64,000 nucleotides of DNA from Sphingobium sp. CECT 9361. Its GTDB lineage: Bacteria > Pseudomonadota > Alphaproteobacteria > Sphingomonadales > Sphingomonadaceae. Shown here one piece after another: positions 8,476 to 18,503 of this stretch. The stretch spans positions 124,001 through 188,000 of the forward strand of contig NZ_CAKKNC010000006.1 of the NCBI RefSeq assembly GCF_918741285.1, given 5' to 3'. Below the pieces are notes generated by a model. The model was given only the letters and a program-made list of their open reading frames with translations. It searched no databases and was not told the origin of the DNA. How positions within the stretch are numbered: the first letter of the stretch is position 1; the number at the start of each line of letters is the position of its first letter. The translations under genes were made by a program, and so were the position numbers.

Positions 8476-9822
8476 ATGCTCTTTGCTGCCTGTGGACTGG
8501 TCATCGGTGGCATAGATGAACTGTTGATCGATATCGTTTACGTCAGCCGCAATCTCTGGCGACGCCTGACGATCTATACGCGGTTTGACGCGATGACGAC
8601 CATGACGTTGCCTGCATCCGATCATTTAGGCCGTATCGCCGTTTTCGTGCCGGCCTGGCATGAGGCGGATGTCATCGGGGCCATGCTATGGACGGCGTTG
8701 CAGAAATGGGGCCAACAAAATTACCGCATATTTGTCGGCACATATCCCAATGATAGCAACACGATCGAACAAGTCTCCATCCTAGCGGATCGTGATCCCA
8801 GAGTAGTGCTGGTCGTCAATGCTATCGACGGCCCCACGACAAAGGCAGACTGTCTCAACGCAATTTGGGACGCCATGCTGTATGAAGAGCAGCGTACCGG
8901 TACAGCGTTCAAGGCAGTTGTCTTACACGATGCGGAAGATGTCGTTCATCCTGACGAGTTGCGCGTATTCGATCGATTGATGGATCGCTTCGACATGATT
9001 CAACTGCCCGTTCTGCCTCTCGTCAGCCAGCAGTCACAATGGGTGGCGGGCCACTACTGCGATGAATTCGCCGAAGCCCATGGCAAAAATTTGGTAGTGC
9101 GTGAAGCTCTGGGCGCGGCGGTTCCGTCCGCTGGCGTAGGATGCGCTCTAAGCCGAGACGCATTGATGAGGCTTGCCACGGATCAGGGCGGACGCCCCTT
9201 CGACCCACGATCGCTTACTGAAGATTACGAAATTGGTTTGCGCTTGACGGAACGCGGATATCGCGGAATTTTCGTTCGCATGAATGATGCTGCCGGCAAG
9301 CCGGTATGCAGTCGCGGCCATTTTCCGGAAACTTTGATTGACGCGGTTCGCCAAAAGGCACGCTGGACAGTGGGCATATCGCTGGCAGGATGGGATCGGC
9401 TGGGCTGGAATGGGGGCTTTGTTGAACGCTGGATGCGGTTACGAGACCGCGCAGCGGCTTTATCTGCTCTGATCCTGTTCGCGGCTTATGTCAGCGGGCT
9501 ATTGTGGGTAGTGCTGTGGACCGTCGAGCAGGTGAGCAGCCAAAGTTTGATCGCCACCACGCCATTACTCACCCGCCTTCTCTCAGCGACCGCACTACTG
9601 ATGCTCTGGCGTGTGATGGTTCGATCCCTATTCGTCGGCCATGCCTATGGCTGGCGACAGGCTTTGCGATCTGTCCCACGCACCGCCATCGCCAACATCA
9701 TCGCAATCCTGGCAGCACGGCGCGCGCTCGCTGTTTATGTAGGCCTGTTACGCGGAACGCCGTTGCTCTGGGATAAAACGCAGCATCGGTTTCCAGCGAA
9801 CCCTGTGCGGGAAGCACAGTGA
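8476..9822 (+). CDS. NfrB-like membrane glycosyltransferase (GT2)
   Basis: At 448 residues from ATG 8476, it has GT2 catalytic motifs: DGPTTKADCLN, the DxD-like HDAEDVVHP, SLTEDYEIGLRL and QKARWTVG. The fold resembles the cytoplasmic domain of NfrB, the inner-membrane partner of the phage N4 receptor system. One hydrophobic segment precedes the catalytic domain (LFAACGLVIGGIDELLIDIV) and two to three follow it near residues 325-390. The open frame continues upstream of the ATG to 8389 and encodes SIFTVNALLSLLVGVQRELM, which looks like genuine NfrB-type sequence. The real start may therefore be a non-standard codon near 8416 (ATT after GGGGGA). The downstream gene overlaps by four bases. Confidence 0.85.
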   Translation: MLFAACGLVIGGIDELLIDIVYVSRNLWRRLTIYTRFDAMTTMTLPASDHLGRIAVFVPAWHEADVIGAMLWTALQKWGQQNYRIFVGTYPNDSNTIEQVSILADRDPRVVLVVNAIDGPTTKADCLNAIWDAMLYEEQRTGTAFKAVVLHDAEDVVHPDELRVFDRLMDRFDMIQLPVLPLVSQQSQWVAGHYCDEFAEAHGKNLVVREALGAAVPSAGVGCALSRDALMRLATDQGGRPFDPRSLTEDYEIGLRLTERGYRGIFVRMNDAAGKPVCSRGHFPETLIDAVRQKARWTVGISLAGWDRLGWNGGFVERWMRLRDRAAALSALILFAAYVSGLLWVVLWTVEQVSSQSLIATTPLLTRLLSATALLMLWRVMVRSLFVGHAYGWRQALRSVPRTAIANIIAILAARRALAVYVGLLRGTPLLWDKTQHRFPANPVREAQ

Positions 9823-10841
9823 GCCGCAGCAATAGACAGGGGCAGCCGCTAAGGTTCCTGCTGGTTGTGGCACTCTGCTGGATTGGGGGGCGGCTTGCCG
9901 TGTCCCATGAATGGTCGCCCACACAGCTACAAGCAGGAATTAAACGAGCATCGCCAAATTTACAGGCGAACCAGCCCAGCACGTTACACGCGAGCCGCGC
10001 GAGTATCGATCTGCACCACATTGCGGCTTCCGCAATCCGAAGGAAGCAGCAGCCCGTAAGGAGACGCGATGCACGGTGGGCCCAAGCGAGCGAGGTGCCG
10101 ATGCACAACATCCCTTACGTCACGCCGCCGGTTAAAAAGGAGAGGGAAAGTGCGCCGACCTCTTTTGCCGGTGCGCCGCTCATTTCCGGCCAAGCAGAAG
10201 GTGGGCGTTGGTCCGCAAGTAGCTGGATATTCTGGCGGGGTGCCGGTGGACAGAACAGCCTTGCCAGCGTGGGACAACTCGGCGGGTCACAGGCCGGGTT
10301 TAGGTTGGCCTATCAGTTGCTGCCGAATGCGCCGGAAAAGCTAGCGCTTTACAGCCGTATTACAGGCGCGCTGCGGGGTCCCTATGCACCCGAAGCTGCC
10401 GTCGGAATATCGACTCAGCCAATCGCAAATCTTCCAGTTCGCGTCGCGGTCGAACGGCGCATTGCACTGGATCACGATGCCCGCAACGCGATGGCGGTGA
10501 TGGCGGTCGGCGGAATTGGGCCGCTCTCAATTGCACGGGGCTTGATACTGGAAGGCTATGGTCAAGCGGGGATCGTAGGTGTCCATAGCCGGGATGCATT
10601 TGTCGACGGCAAAGTTACGCTGATGCACCCCATTCATTCTACGCTCCCTATCTCAGTGGGAATAAGCCTCTCTGGGGGCGCTCAGCCAAGCGTCGCTCGG
10701 TTCGACATCGGACCACAGATCGAATCGCGGCTGAAACTTGGCGAGCACTCGGCGCGGATATCTGCAGAGTGGCGCCACCGCGCCGCTGGCAACGCACGAC
10801 CGGGATCAGGGCTGGCTGTGACGCTCGCTACAGATTTTTAA
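9819..10841 (+). CDS. Probable outer-membrane/periplasmic partner of the NfrB-like glycosyltransferase
   Basis: It starts with GTG at 9819, which overlaps the TGA of the glycosyltransferase (GTGA), so the two are translationally coupled. The 340-residue product has an N-terminal hydrophobic segment (RFLLVVALCWIGGRLAV) followed by a Pro/Arg-rich linker. From about residue 130 it has alternating beta-strand patterns (AVGISTQPIANLPVRVAVER, SAEWRHRAA) and ends in Phe (VTLATDF), typical of outer-membrane beta-barrels. NfrA of the N4 system has a comparable C-terminal barrel domain, so this may be a reduced NfrA-like secretin or exporter. That link is inferred from position. Confidence 0.6.
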   Translation: MSRSNRQGQPLRFLLVVALCWIGGRLAVSHEWSPTQLQAGIKRASPNLQANQPSTLHASRASIDLHHIAASAIRRKQQPVRRRDARWAQASEVPMHNIPYVTPPVKKERESAPTSFAGAPLISGQAEGGRWSASSWIFWRGAGGQNSLASVGQLGGSQAGFRLAYQLLPNAPEKLALYSRITGALRGPYAPEAAVGISTQPIANLPVRVAVERRIALDHDARNAMAVMAVGGIGPLSIARGLILEGYGQAGIVGVHSRDAFVDGKVTLMHPIHSTLPISVGISLSGGAQPSVARFDIGPQIESRLKLGEHSARISAEWRHRAAGNARPGSGLAVTLATDF

Positions 10842-10900
10842 CCCCTTTTCGGCTGGAACGCCTTTATATCGCCGCGCTTTGGGACTAGGCCAAAGGCTCC

Positions 10901-11815
10901 ATGGACATTTATCTGCCCATAGCCAATCTGTCCGTGAACGCGCTGGTGATTATCGGCTTAGGCGGGCTGGTGGGCATATTGTCCGGCATGTTCGGTGTCG
11001 GCGGCGGGTTTCTGACAACGCCCCTGCTCATCTTTTACGGCATTCCGCCGACTGTTGCCGCTGCCTCGGCGGCGACGCAAGTTACAGGCGCCAGCGTTTC
11101 GGGTGTTTTCACCCATCTCTCCCGGAAGACCGTCGATATACAGATGGGCATCGTCATGGTGGTCGGCGGGATCATCGGCGCAATTTTAGGCGCCCTCCTT
11201 TTCCGGTTGCTTCAACAACTGGGCCAGATCGATACGGTCATCGCCATACTCTATGTTCTGATGCTGGGTTCCATCGGCAGCCTGATGGCTCATGAATCGA
11301 TCAAATCGTTAATTGCCATGAAAACGGGCGCGCAGGTTCCCGCGCGCAAAAGGCGACACCACCCGCTGGTGGCCGCATTGCCGATGCGGTGGCGCTTTTA
11401 TCGCTCGGGTTTGTATATCTCGCCGCTTGCTCCGCTCATCCTGGGAATCGCCACCGGCATATTGACGATGTTGCTGGGCGTAGGCGGGGGCTTTATCATG
11501 GTTCCCGCCATGCTGTATCTGCTCGGCATGACGACACAGGTGGTCGTAGGAACGTCGCTGTTCCAGATCCTGTTCGTCACGATGGTGACAACCATGGTGC
11601 ACAGCTTGACCACCAAGGCCGTCGATCTGGTCCTTGCACTTTTGCTGCTGATCGGAAGCGTCGTCGGCGCTCAGATAGGCACCCGGATTTCCATGGCGGC
11701 CCGTCCGGAATATCTACGCATCATCCTTGCGTTCATCGTGCTTGTTATCGCCATCCGAATGGCGTTGGGCCTGGGCTGGCGCCCAGATGAGATCTTTACG
11801 GTGCAATTGCAATGA
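10901..11815 (+). CDS. TauE/SafE family sulfite or anion exporter
   Basis: 304 residues with about eight membrane segments and the duplicated TauE/SafE signature: GLVGILSGMFGVGGGFLTTP in the first half and ILTMLLGVGGGFIMVP in the second. The central loop is basic (ARKRRHHP). Members export sulfite, sulfoacetate or other organosulfur anions across the inner membrane, or have unknown substrates. It is fused in expression with the TIGR02186-type gene by an ATGA overlap, a pairing known from alphaproteobacteria. The substrate cannot be told. Confidence 0.9.
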   Translation: MDIYLPIANLSVNALVIIGLGGLVGILSGMFGVGGGFLTTPLLIFYGIPPTVAAASAATQVTGASVSGVFTHLSRKTVDIQMGIVMVVGGIIGAILGALLFRLLQQLGQIDTVIAILYVLMLGSIGSLMAHESIKSLIAMKTGAQVPARKRRHHPLVAALPMRWRFYRSGLYISPLAPLILGIATGILTMLLGVGGGFIMVPAMLYLLGMTTQVVVGTSLFQILFVTMVTTMVHSLTTKAVDLVLALLLLIGSVVGAQIGTRISMAARPEYLRIILAFIVLVIAIRMALGLGWRPDEIFTVQLQ

Positions 11816-12576
11816 AGTCGCGTCTGCGCATCGCATTGCTTTTGCCCGTCGCGTTGCTGCTCGGCGCAGGAAAGGCACCCATGCTGGTTCCAGACGTTTC
11901 ACAGCGTGAAATCGTTATCCAGTATAGTTTCACTGGCGCGGAATTATTGCTGTTCGGGGCAATCGTCTATCCAGACGGGCGTCCACCCGATGAACGCGCG
12001 GATATCGTCGTGGTTTTGAAAGGCCCCGATCAATCGATCGTCATGCGGGAAAAACAAAAGGTGGCGGGCATCTGGGTCAACGCAGACAGCGCGCGGTTCC
12101 GTTCCGCACCCAGTTTCTATGCCATGGCTTCGTCCCGCCCCATAGACAAGATCGTCGATGATCGCACTGCGGCCATTTTCGAACTTGGTGTGGACAAGCT
12201 CCAGCTTTCGCCTGCCTCCCTCAATGCAAGCGCTGACATCGAACGATTTCAAAAGGGGCTGGTCGATCTGCGTCGCCGCAATGGCCTGTTCGTCGAGCGG
12301 CAGGGCAATGTCGAGATCACCGACGGTGTTCTTTACCGGGCGCGTCTTCCGCTATCCGCGCGGGTGATCGTTGGCGACTACACCGCCGAAACTTTTCTCG
12401 TGCAGGATGGTCGCGTAGTCGCTGCAGCCGTGCGCGACATCACCATTCGCAAATCGGGATTTGAGCGGTCGATTGCACAGGCTGCCCAAAACTGGTCGTT
12501 CTTCTATGGACTAGTGGCCATCGCGATGGCGGTGGGCATGGGATGGGCTGCGGGAGCCATCGCCAAGCGGTTATAG
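11812..12576 (+). CDS. TIGR02186 family membrane-anchored protein
   Basis: 254 residues: a signal-like N-terminus (LRIALLLPVALLLGAGKAPM), a beta-rich periplasmic domain beginning QREIVIQYSFTGAELLLFGA, and a single C-terminal membrane helix (FFYGLVAIAMAVGMGWAAGA). This is the layout of family TIGR02186, whose genes typically follow TauE/SafE genes. It probably forms a periplasmic accessory of that exporter. Its start overlaps the exporter stop by four bases. The biochemical role of the family is unknown. Confidence 0.82.
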   Translation: MKSRLRIALLLPVALLLGAGKAPMLVPDVSQREIVIQYSFTGAELLLFGAIVYPDGRPPDERADIVVVLKGPDQSIVMREKQKVAGIWVNADSARFRSAPSFYAMASSRPIDKIVDDRTAAIFELGVDKLQLSPASLNASADIERFQKGLVDLRRRNGLFVERQGNVEITDGVLYRARLPLSARVIVGDYTAETFLVQDGRVVAAAVRDITIRKSGFERSIAQAAQNWSFFYGLVAIAMAVGMGWAAGAIAKRL

Positions 12577-12663
12577 GCGTCTGTAATCCAATATTTACCG
12601 GTTTTGGGTACGCTACGCTGTCGTCGAACATTTTTTTGACGGTTTGCGTAGCGCGGGAACTGT

Positions 12664-14325
12664 ATGAACAGCATAACGGGCTCAGCCCATTTCGAACAAG
12701 CGATGCGAGATGCCAGCATTGCTGAATCTGGCGAATCCATGGGCTTTGTTTTCCAGATTGCTGGGTCGAGTTCGCAACTCCTGCTCGAAACCGCCTGCCT
12801 TGCCGGGTATAGCCATAGCGAAGACCCATCGATTGCAATGGCTGGTCAAGTCGGCAGTCAGGTGAAGATGCGCGTCGGGAGCAACTGGCTGGTCGCTAAC
12901 GTCCGCACGATGACGCTGGATCGCCATGACCCAACCAAGATCGTCGCGGACATTGATTTTCTGGGTGAAGGTGACGAAGAGCGATTGACCGGGAAGATCT
13001 ATGGGTTTCGGCGCGGTGTGACTCGCTACCCGACCCCCGGCACGGATGTTTACCCTGTGTCGAGTTCGGAAATGAACCAGATTTACGCGGCTGACGAGCG
13101 CGCCAATGTGCAAATTGGCATGGTGTATCCCACGAAAACCACCCGTGCAGCGCTGTACGTCGATTCCATGCTGGGCAAGCATTTCGCGCTGCTGGGATCG
13201 ACCGGCACGGGCAAATCCACTAGCGCTGCGCTGATCCTGCATCGCATCTGCGATCTTGCGCCGCAGGGGCATATCGTCATGGTCGATCCGCATGGCGAAT
13301 ATTCGGCAGCATTCAAGACCAACGGTGCCATCTTCGACGTCAACAACCTTGCCCTGCCCTACTGGCTGATGAATTTCGAAGAGCATTGCGAAGTGTTCGT
13401 TACGTCGGAAGGTTCCGACCGAACCCTCGACAGCGATATCCTTGCCAAATGCTTGCTTGCTGCGCGCAGCAAGAACCGTCTGGCCGAAGCTACCGGGCGA
13501 TTGACTGTCGATTCGCCGATCCCCTATCTGCTATCTGACCTTACCAACATTCTGCAGAATGAGATGGGTAAGCTCGACAAGGGCACCAACTCCCTTCCCT
13601 ATCTGCGTTTGAAGACGAAGATAGACGAGATCAAAAGCGACCCACGGTACAGCTTCATGTTTTCCGGAATGTTGGTCGCCGATACGATGCAGGACTTCCT
13701 TGCAAAGATCTTCCGCCTACCGGCCGATGGGAAGCCGATTTCGATCATCGATGTGTCGGCCATGCCGTCCGACATCACCTCGGTGGTGGTATCCGTGCTG
13801 GCGCGGCTTGTGTTCGATTATGCTATCTGGGCCCGTAATGAGCCACAACGGCCCATCCTGCTCGTTTGCGAAGAAGCGCATCGTTACATTCCCAGCAGCA
13901 AGACCGGGGGCGGTCAGGCTGTCCGCAAGATTTTGGAGCGCATCGCCAAGGAAGGCCGTAAATACGGCGTTTCGCTAGGCCTTATTACGCAGCGTCCATC
14001 CGATCTTGCCGAAGGCGTCCTGTCGCAATGCGGTACGATCATTGCCATGCGCCTCAACAACGACCGGGATCAGGCCTTCGTCAAAGCGGCAATGCCCGAA
14101 GGTGCACGGGGCTTTCTGGATTCTATTCCGGCGTTGCGCAACCGGGAATGCATCATCTGCGGTGAGGGCGTCGCCGTCCCGATCCGCGTCGCGCTGGACG
14201 ATCTCGAAGCGAACAAGCGCCCTGCATCCAGTGATCCGAGCTTTACCGAACAGTGGTGCGAAAGCGGCGGCGAACATGAAATACTGGAACGCACGGTTAC
14301 CCGGTGGCGCAATCAGGGCCGGTAG
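12664..14325 (+). CDS. HerA-like ATPase (DUF87, HAS-barrel)
   Basis: 553 residues. An N-terminal beta-barrel (HAS-barrel, residues about 25-125) precedes the FtsK/HerA-type motor. Walker A is GSTGTGKST at 178-186, Walker B is ILLVCEEAHRYIP, and the arginine-containing sensor segment GLITQRPSDL follows. HerA proteins are hexameric DNA translocases that in archaea pair with nuclease NurA in end resection, and related bacterial proteins also occur in defence systems. No NurA or other nuclease gene is adjacent here, and the neighbours are housekeeping-like, so a defence role is not supported. It converges on the MATE gene with 5 bp between stops. Confidence 0.9.
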   Translation: MNSITGSAHFEQAMRDASIAESGESMGFVFQIAGSSSQLLLETACLAGYSHSEDPSIAMAGQVGSQVKMRVGSNWLVANVRTMTLDRHDPTKIVADIDFLGEGDEERLTGKIYGFRRGVTRYPTPGTDVYPVSSSEMNQIYAADERANVQIGMVYPTKTTRAALYVDSMLGKHFALLGSTGTGKSTSAALILHRICDLAPQGHIVMVDPHGEYSAAFKTNGAIFDVNNLALPYWLMNFEEHCEVFVTSEGSDRTLDSDILAKCLLAARSKNRLAEATGRLTVDSPIPYLLSDLTNILQNEMGKLDKGTNSLPYLRLKTKIDEIKSDPRYSFMFSGMLVADTMQDFLAKIFRLPADGKPISIIDVSAMPSDITSVVVSVLARLVFDYAIWARNEPQRPILLVCEEAHRYIPSSKTGGGQAVRKILERIAKEGRKYGVSLGLITQRPSDLAEGVLSQCGTIIAMRLNNDRDQAFVKAAMPEGARGFLDSIPALRNRECIICGEGVAVPIRVALDDLEANKRPASSDPSFTEQWCESGGEHEILERTVTRWRNQGR

Positions 14326-14330
14326 TAGGC

Positions 14331-15800
14331 TTAGCCTGTGGGCGCCATGCGCCCCGCAGGTTCAGTTGCCGCATTAGTGCCTTCGCGGCATTCCTCGACA
14401 TTCGGCACAACAAGCATTTTCGTCCTGCGCCAACCACCCTGCATATACACAGCACCGGCCAGCAATAGTGCCACGGCCGATCCCAAAGGATAGCTGAGCC
14501 AAATCGCGTCGGCACCCAACGCCGGGTAAGCAAGCCAGTAAAAGCCGATGCGTACGGGATAGAAAGCAACGATCAGAATAAGCAACGGAGCGATCACTGC
14601 CCCATTGGATCGCATCGTCCCAAAGAGGACCATGGTGAGGCCGAACAGCAGGAAGCTCCAGCTCGCAAGGAACTGCATATGTCGTGCGACGTCGATTGCC
14701 GCACTGCCTGAGCCCAGGAACAGCGCCAGTACCGGTCGGTCGAAGGCCAACATGAGGCCGATCATGGCGCCGGTCATGACTATGTTGGATATCATGCCGC
14801 GCCCTGTGATGCCGTTTACCCGATCCCAGCGCCCTGCCCCAATGTTCTGCGCAGCCATTGCACTCACCGCAGCACCGATCGCCATCGCGGGCATTTGCAG
14901 ATAGGTCCAAAGTTGCTGCGCAGCGCCATATGCGGCCGAGGTCAAAAGCCCCTCGCGATTGACCAGGCCGACCATGACGAGACCCGCCGTCGAAATGACG
15001 ATCATCTGAAGGCCCATAGGGAAGCCCTTTCGGATGATGATCGCCAGTTGTGCCCGGCCAGGTATAAGATAAGCGAGTTCATGGCCTCTCAGGCGAAGCG
15101 GCAAGTCCTTTCGGTACACATAGACCAGCATTGCGATCAGGCTGACATAGCCTGCAACGGCAGTGGCCGTCGCGGATCCTGCTATACCCATAGCCGGAAT
15201 CGGCCCTGCCCCGCGAATGAGCAGCGGATTCAGGCCGCTGTCCAGAATGACGCTGAGGATCATGAACCATAGGGGCGTTATGGAGTCGCCCGACCCACGC
15301 AAGCCCATCATGACCATGACGCTGATGAGCGACGCAGGCATGGCAAGGAAAATGACGCGCAAATAGGTGAGCGCCAGATCGAACGCCGCGCCGGGCGTGG
15401 CAAGCGCGCGCAAAATCGCAGGCGCGCCTATCCATCCGGCCACCGAGACTACGATTGAAAGGAGAAAACAAAAGCCCAGTGCCGACCCAAAAGCGCGTCG
15501 TGCAGCGGCAATATCCCGACGGCCGAAAGCCTGTCCCACCATGACGGTCGCTGCCATCCCGAAGCCGAAAACGGCGGAGAAAAGCAGGAACATGATGATA
15601 TTGGCGTTTGCCGTGGCCGCCAGCGCGCCTTCCCCCAAAAACCGCCCGACCCAGATCGAATTGATCGATCCGTTTAGCGACTGGAGGACGTTGGAAGCCA
15701 AAGTCGGCAGTGCAAAGACCAACAATGTGCGGCTGATAGGACCAGAGGTAAGATCTGCCGCACCCCGCGGGGGGACCGACGCGGCAGGCTCACTGTCCAC
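14331..15800 (-). CDS. MATE family efflux transporter
   Basis: 489 residues with twelve hydrophobic segments in two similar halves. The first begins SRTLLVFALPTLASNVLQSL, typical of the MatE fold, and contains FSAVFGFGMAATVMVGQAFG with GRRD after it. The second half contains PMGLQMIVISTAGLVMVGLV and AAQNIGAGRWDRV. MATE proteins expel cationic drugs or metabolites using Na+ or H+ gradients. The gene starts only 3 bp after the valS stop on the same strand and is probably co-transcribed with it. Substrate unknown. Confidence 0.93.
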   Translation of the reverse strand: MDSEPAASVPPRGAADLTSGPISRTLLVFALPTLASNVLQSLNGSINSIWVGRFLGEGALAATANANIIMFLLFSAVFGFGMAATVMVGQAFGRRDIAAARRAFGSALGFCFLLSIVVSVAGWIGAPAILRALATPGAAFDLALTYLRVIFLAMPASLISVMVMMGLRGSGDSITPLWFMILSVILDSGLNPLLIRGAGPIPAMGIAGSATATAVAGYVSLIAMLVYVYRKDLPLRLRGHELAYLIPGRAQLAIIIRKGFPMGLQMIVISTAGLVMVGLVNREGLLTSAAYGAAQQLWTYLQMPAMAIGAAVSAMAAQNIGAGRWDRVNGITGRGMISNIVMTGAMIGLMLAFDRPVLALFLGSGSAAIDVARHMQFLASWSFLLFGLTMVLFGTMRSNGAVIAPLLILIVAFYPVRIGFYWLAYPALGADAIWLSYPLGSAVALLLAGAVYMQGGWRRTKMLVVPNVEECREGTNAATEPAGRMAPTG

Positions 15801-15803
15801 CGC

Positions 15804-18428
15804 TCAGCCCAGTCGCGCCAGAGCTGCAGCCAATCTCTCAGCTTCGGCGGATTTTTCCGCATGGTCTGCACGGGCTTTCTCCACTGCCTCCGGCTTCGCA
15901 CGATCGACGAAGCTGGCATTGCCAAGGCGACCGGCAAGCGCATCGCGTTCCTTGGCGGCAGCTTCCATGGCTTTGGTCAAGCGCGCTTTTTCTGCTGCAA
16001 TATCGATGACGCCATCCAGGGGCAGAATATAAGTCGCCTCGTCCACCACGATCTGTGCAGCGCCGGCTTCGCTGGCGTCGCCATGCGTGATGCTCTCGAT
16101 CCGCGCCATACGCGACAACGAAGCGTGCTGGCGCGCCAGGCGTGCCTTGGTTGCTTCGGACGCATCCCGGACGATGGCTTGCATCTTCGCGCCCGGCGGC
16201 ACGTTGAGTTCGGTGCGCCCTGTCCGGATCGCCTGAACCAGCCGGATCAGCCAGTCGATCTCTGCACTTGCTTCTGGATCGATCGCTTGCGCATCGACCT
16301 GCGGCCATTGCGCGACGATCAGGTCAGCATCGCGCTGCCCCATTGCGTGCCAAAGTTCTTCGGTGATGAACGGCATGAAGGGGTGCAGCATCACAAGTAT
16401 CTGGTCGAACACCCAACCCGCGACGGCCTTGGTCTCGTCGTTGATCTGGCCCTTGATCAGTTCGAGATACCAGTCGCAGAAGCGATCCCATACGAAGTGA
16501 TAGATCGTGTTGGCCGCCGCATCGAAGCGTAGGTCAGCCATGGCCAAGTCAAGCGCCTGTACGGTTGCGATGGTTTCCGCAACGATCCAGCGATTGACCG
16601 GCAGCGTCGCATCCGGCGCGCCCAGCGCCTCTGATGCTCCAATACCGTTCGATTGCAGGAAACGCGCTGCATTCCAAAGCTTCGTCGCGAAATTGCGATA
16701 GCCCTCGACGCGCTTCTCATCCATTTTGATGTCGCGGCCCTGACTTTCCATCGCTGCCATGAAAAAGCGCAAGGCGTCCGCACCATATTGGTCGATCAGG
16801 CCAAGTGGATCGACCGTGTTGCCTTTCGACTTCGACATCTTGCTGCCATCGGCAGCGCGGACGAGGCCGTGCAAATAGAGCTTCTTCCAAGGCACATCGC
16901 CCATGAACTCGATGCCCTGCATCGCCATGCGTGCATCCCAGAAGAACAAAATGTCGAACCCGGAAATGAGCAGATCGTTTGGATAGTGACGCGATACCTG
17001 CTGTGTTTCCTCCGGCCAGCCAAGCGTCCCAAATGGCCAAAGCGCGGAAGAAAACCATGTGTCGAGCACATCGGGATCGCGAGTCAGCGGCTTGTTTCCT
17101 GCCAATGCCTGCGCAGCGGCCTCATCTTCCGCGACATAGGCCTTGCCTTCGTCATCGAACCACGCAGGTATCTGATGCCCCCACCACAACTGGCGGGACA
17201 CACACCAGGGCTGGATGTTATCCATCCAGTTGAAATAGGTCTTTTCCCATGTTTTCGGCACGATCTCGATAGCGCCCGACTTCACCGCTTCGATAGCAGG
17301 CTTGGCCAGCGTTTCCGCATCGACATACCATTGATCGGTTAGCCAAGGCTCTATGACGACGCCGGAGCGGTCGCCATAAGGCGTTTGGATGACGCGATCT
17401 TCGATCTTGTCCAGAAGGCCCAGCGCATCGATGGCATCGACCACCGCTTTGCGCGCGTCGAACCGGTCCAGACCCAGATATTCAGCAGGGATGAGGCCAT
17501 CGGCGAGTTGGACCACCTTGGCATCGGCATCCAGCATGTTCAGCATCTCAGCCGCCTTGAACCCTGCCCGCTTCCCGACTTCGAAGTCGTTGAAGTCATG
17601 TCCGGGGGTTATCTTCACGGCGCCGCTGCCCAGTTCGGGATCGGCATGTTCATCGGCGACAATTGGGATGAGGCGCCCCGTGATCGGCAACTTGACCATC
17701 GTACCCACGAGCGCGGCATAGCGCTCATCCGTGGGATTTACCGCAACGGCCATGTCCGCCAGCATCGTTTCCGGGCGCGTAGTCGCGACGGAGATGTGCC
17801 CCGACCCATCCGCCAGGGGGTAGCGGAAATGCCAGAATTTACCGTTGATCTCGCGCGTCTCGACTTCAAGGTCGGAGATGGCGGTCTTGAGGCCCGGATC
17901 CCAGTTCACCAGCCGCTTGTCGCGATATAGCAGACCGCGATTATACAACTCCACGAACACCTTGATGACGGCCTTTGAAAAGCCTTCGTCCATGGTGAAG
18001 CGCTCGTTCGCCCAGTCCATCGAACAGCCAAGACGGCGGAGCTGGCGCGTGATTTCACCGCCGCTTTCTTCCTTCCACTCCCAAACCTTCGCGATGAACT
18101 CTTCGCGCGTAAAGTCGGTGCGCTTCTGCTGGCGCTGGTTCAGCTGCCGCTCGACGACCATTTGCGTAGCAATACCCGCATGGTCGGTGCCGACTACCCA
18201 CAAGGCATCCTTGCCGCGGAGCCGTTCATAGCGGACCACGATATCCTGCAACGTATTGTCCAGCGCGTGCCCGATATGCAGGCTGCCCGTCACATTGGGC
18301 GGAGGGTTCACGATGGTGAAAGGCTGCGCGTCGGGACGCTCGGGACGGAACAGGCCTTTGTCTTCCCAATGGCTGTACCAGCGGGATTCTATGGCGGCGG
18401 GATCGAAGTTTTTCGGCAGGTCGGTCAT
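15804..18428 (-). CDS. valS: Valyl-tRNA synthetase
   Basis: A class I synthetase of 874 residues from the preferred start at ATG 18428 ([18 protein letters not shown]). A longer frame from a TTG at 18482 has no family support. HIGH lies at residues 51-54 within [18 protein letters not shown]. The KMSKS loop is [15 protein letters not shown]. The CP1 editing domain is present ([17 protein letters not shown]). The C-terminus ends in the usual coiled-coil arm ([20 protein letters not shown]). It charges tRNA-Val with valine and hydrolyses mischarged Thr-tRNA. Upstream on the same strand are the PopZ-like and tolC genes. Confidence 0.98.
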   Translation of the reverse strand: MTDLPKNFDPAAIESRWYSHWEDKGLFRPERPDAQPFTIVNPPPNVTGSLHIGHALDNTLQDIVVRYERLRGKDALWVVGTDHAGIATQMVVERQLNQRQQKRTDFTREEFIAKVWEWKEESGGEITRQLRRLGCSMDWANERFTMDEGFSKAVIKVFVELYNRGLLYRDKRLVNWDPGLKTAISDLEVETREINGKFWHFRYPLADGSGHISVATTRPETMLADMAVAVNPTDERYAALVGTMVKLPITGRLIPIVADEHADPELGSGAVKITPGHDFNDFEVGKRAGFKAAEMLNMLDADAKVVQLADGLIPAEYLGLDRFDARKAVVDAIDALGLLDKIEDRVIQTPYGDRSGVVIEPWLTDQWYVDAETLAKPAIEAVKSGAIEIVPKTWEKTYFNWMDNIQPWCVSRQLWWGHQIPAWFDDEGKAYVAEDEAAAQALAGNKPLTRDPDVLDTWFSSALWPFGTLGWPEETQQVSRHYPNDLLISGFDILFFWDARMAMQGIEFMGDVPWKKLYLHGLVRAADGSKMSKSKGNTVDPLGLIDQYGADALRFFMAAMESQGRDIKMDEKRVEGYRNFATKLWNAARFLQSNGIGASEALGAPDATLPVNRWIVAETIATVQALDLAMADLRFDAAANTIYHFVWDRFCDWYLELIKGQINDETKAVAGWVFDQILVMLHPFMPFITEELWHAMGQRDADLIVAQWPQVDAQAIDPEASAEIDWLIRLVQAIRTGRTELNVPPGAKMQAIVRDASEATKARLARQHASLSRMARIESITHGDASEAGAAQIVVDEATYILPLDGVIDIAAEKARLTKAMEAAAKERDALAGRLGNASFVDRAKPEAVEKARADHAEKSAEAERLAAALARLG

Positions 18429-18503
18429 GCGACTGCCTTTAACGTTTGGAACGCAACCGTCAAAGCCGAAGTAGACGCTCAACCCGCTCTGGCGCGCCGT
18501 CGG

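Noticed and set aside
12664-14325. HerA-like ATPase as part of an antiviral defence system
   Set aside because: No nuclease, SIR2 or other effector gene is adjacent; both neighbours are ordinary transport genes and the region looks like core genome.
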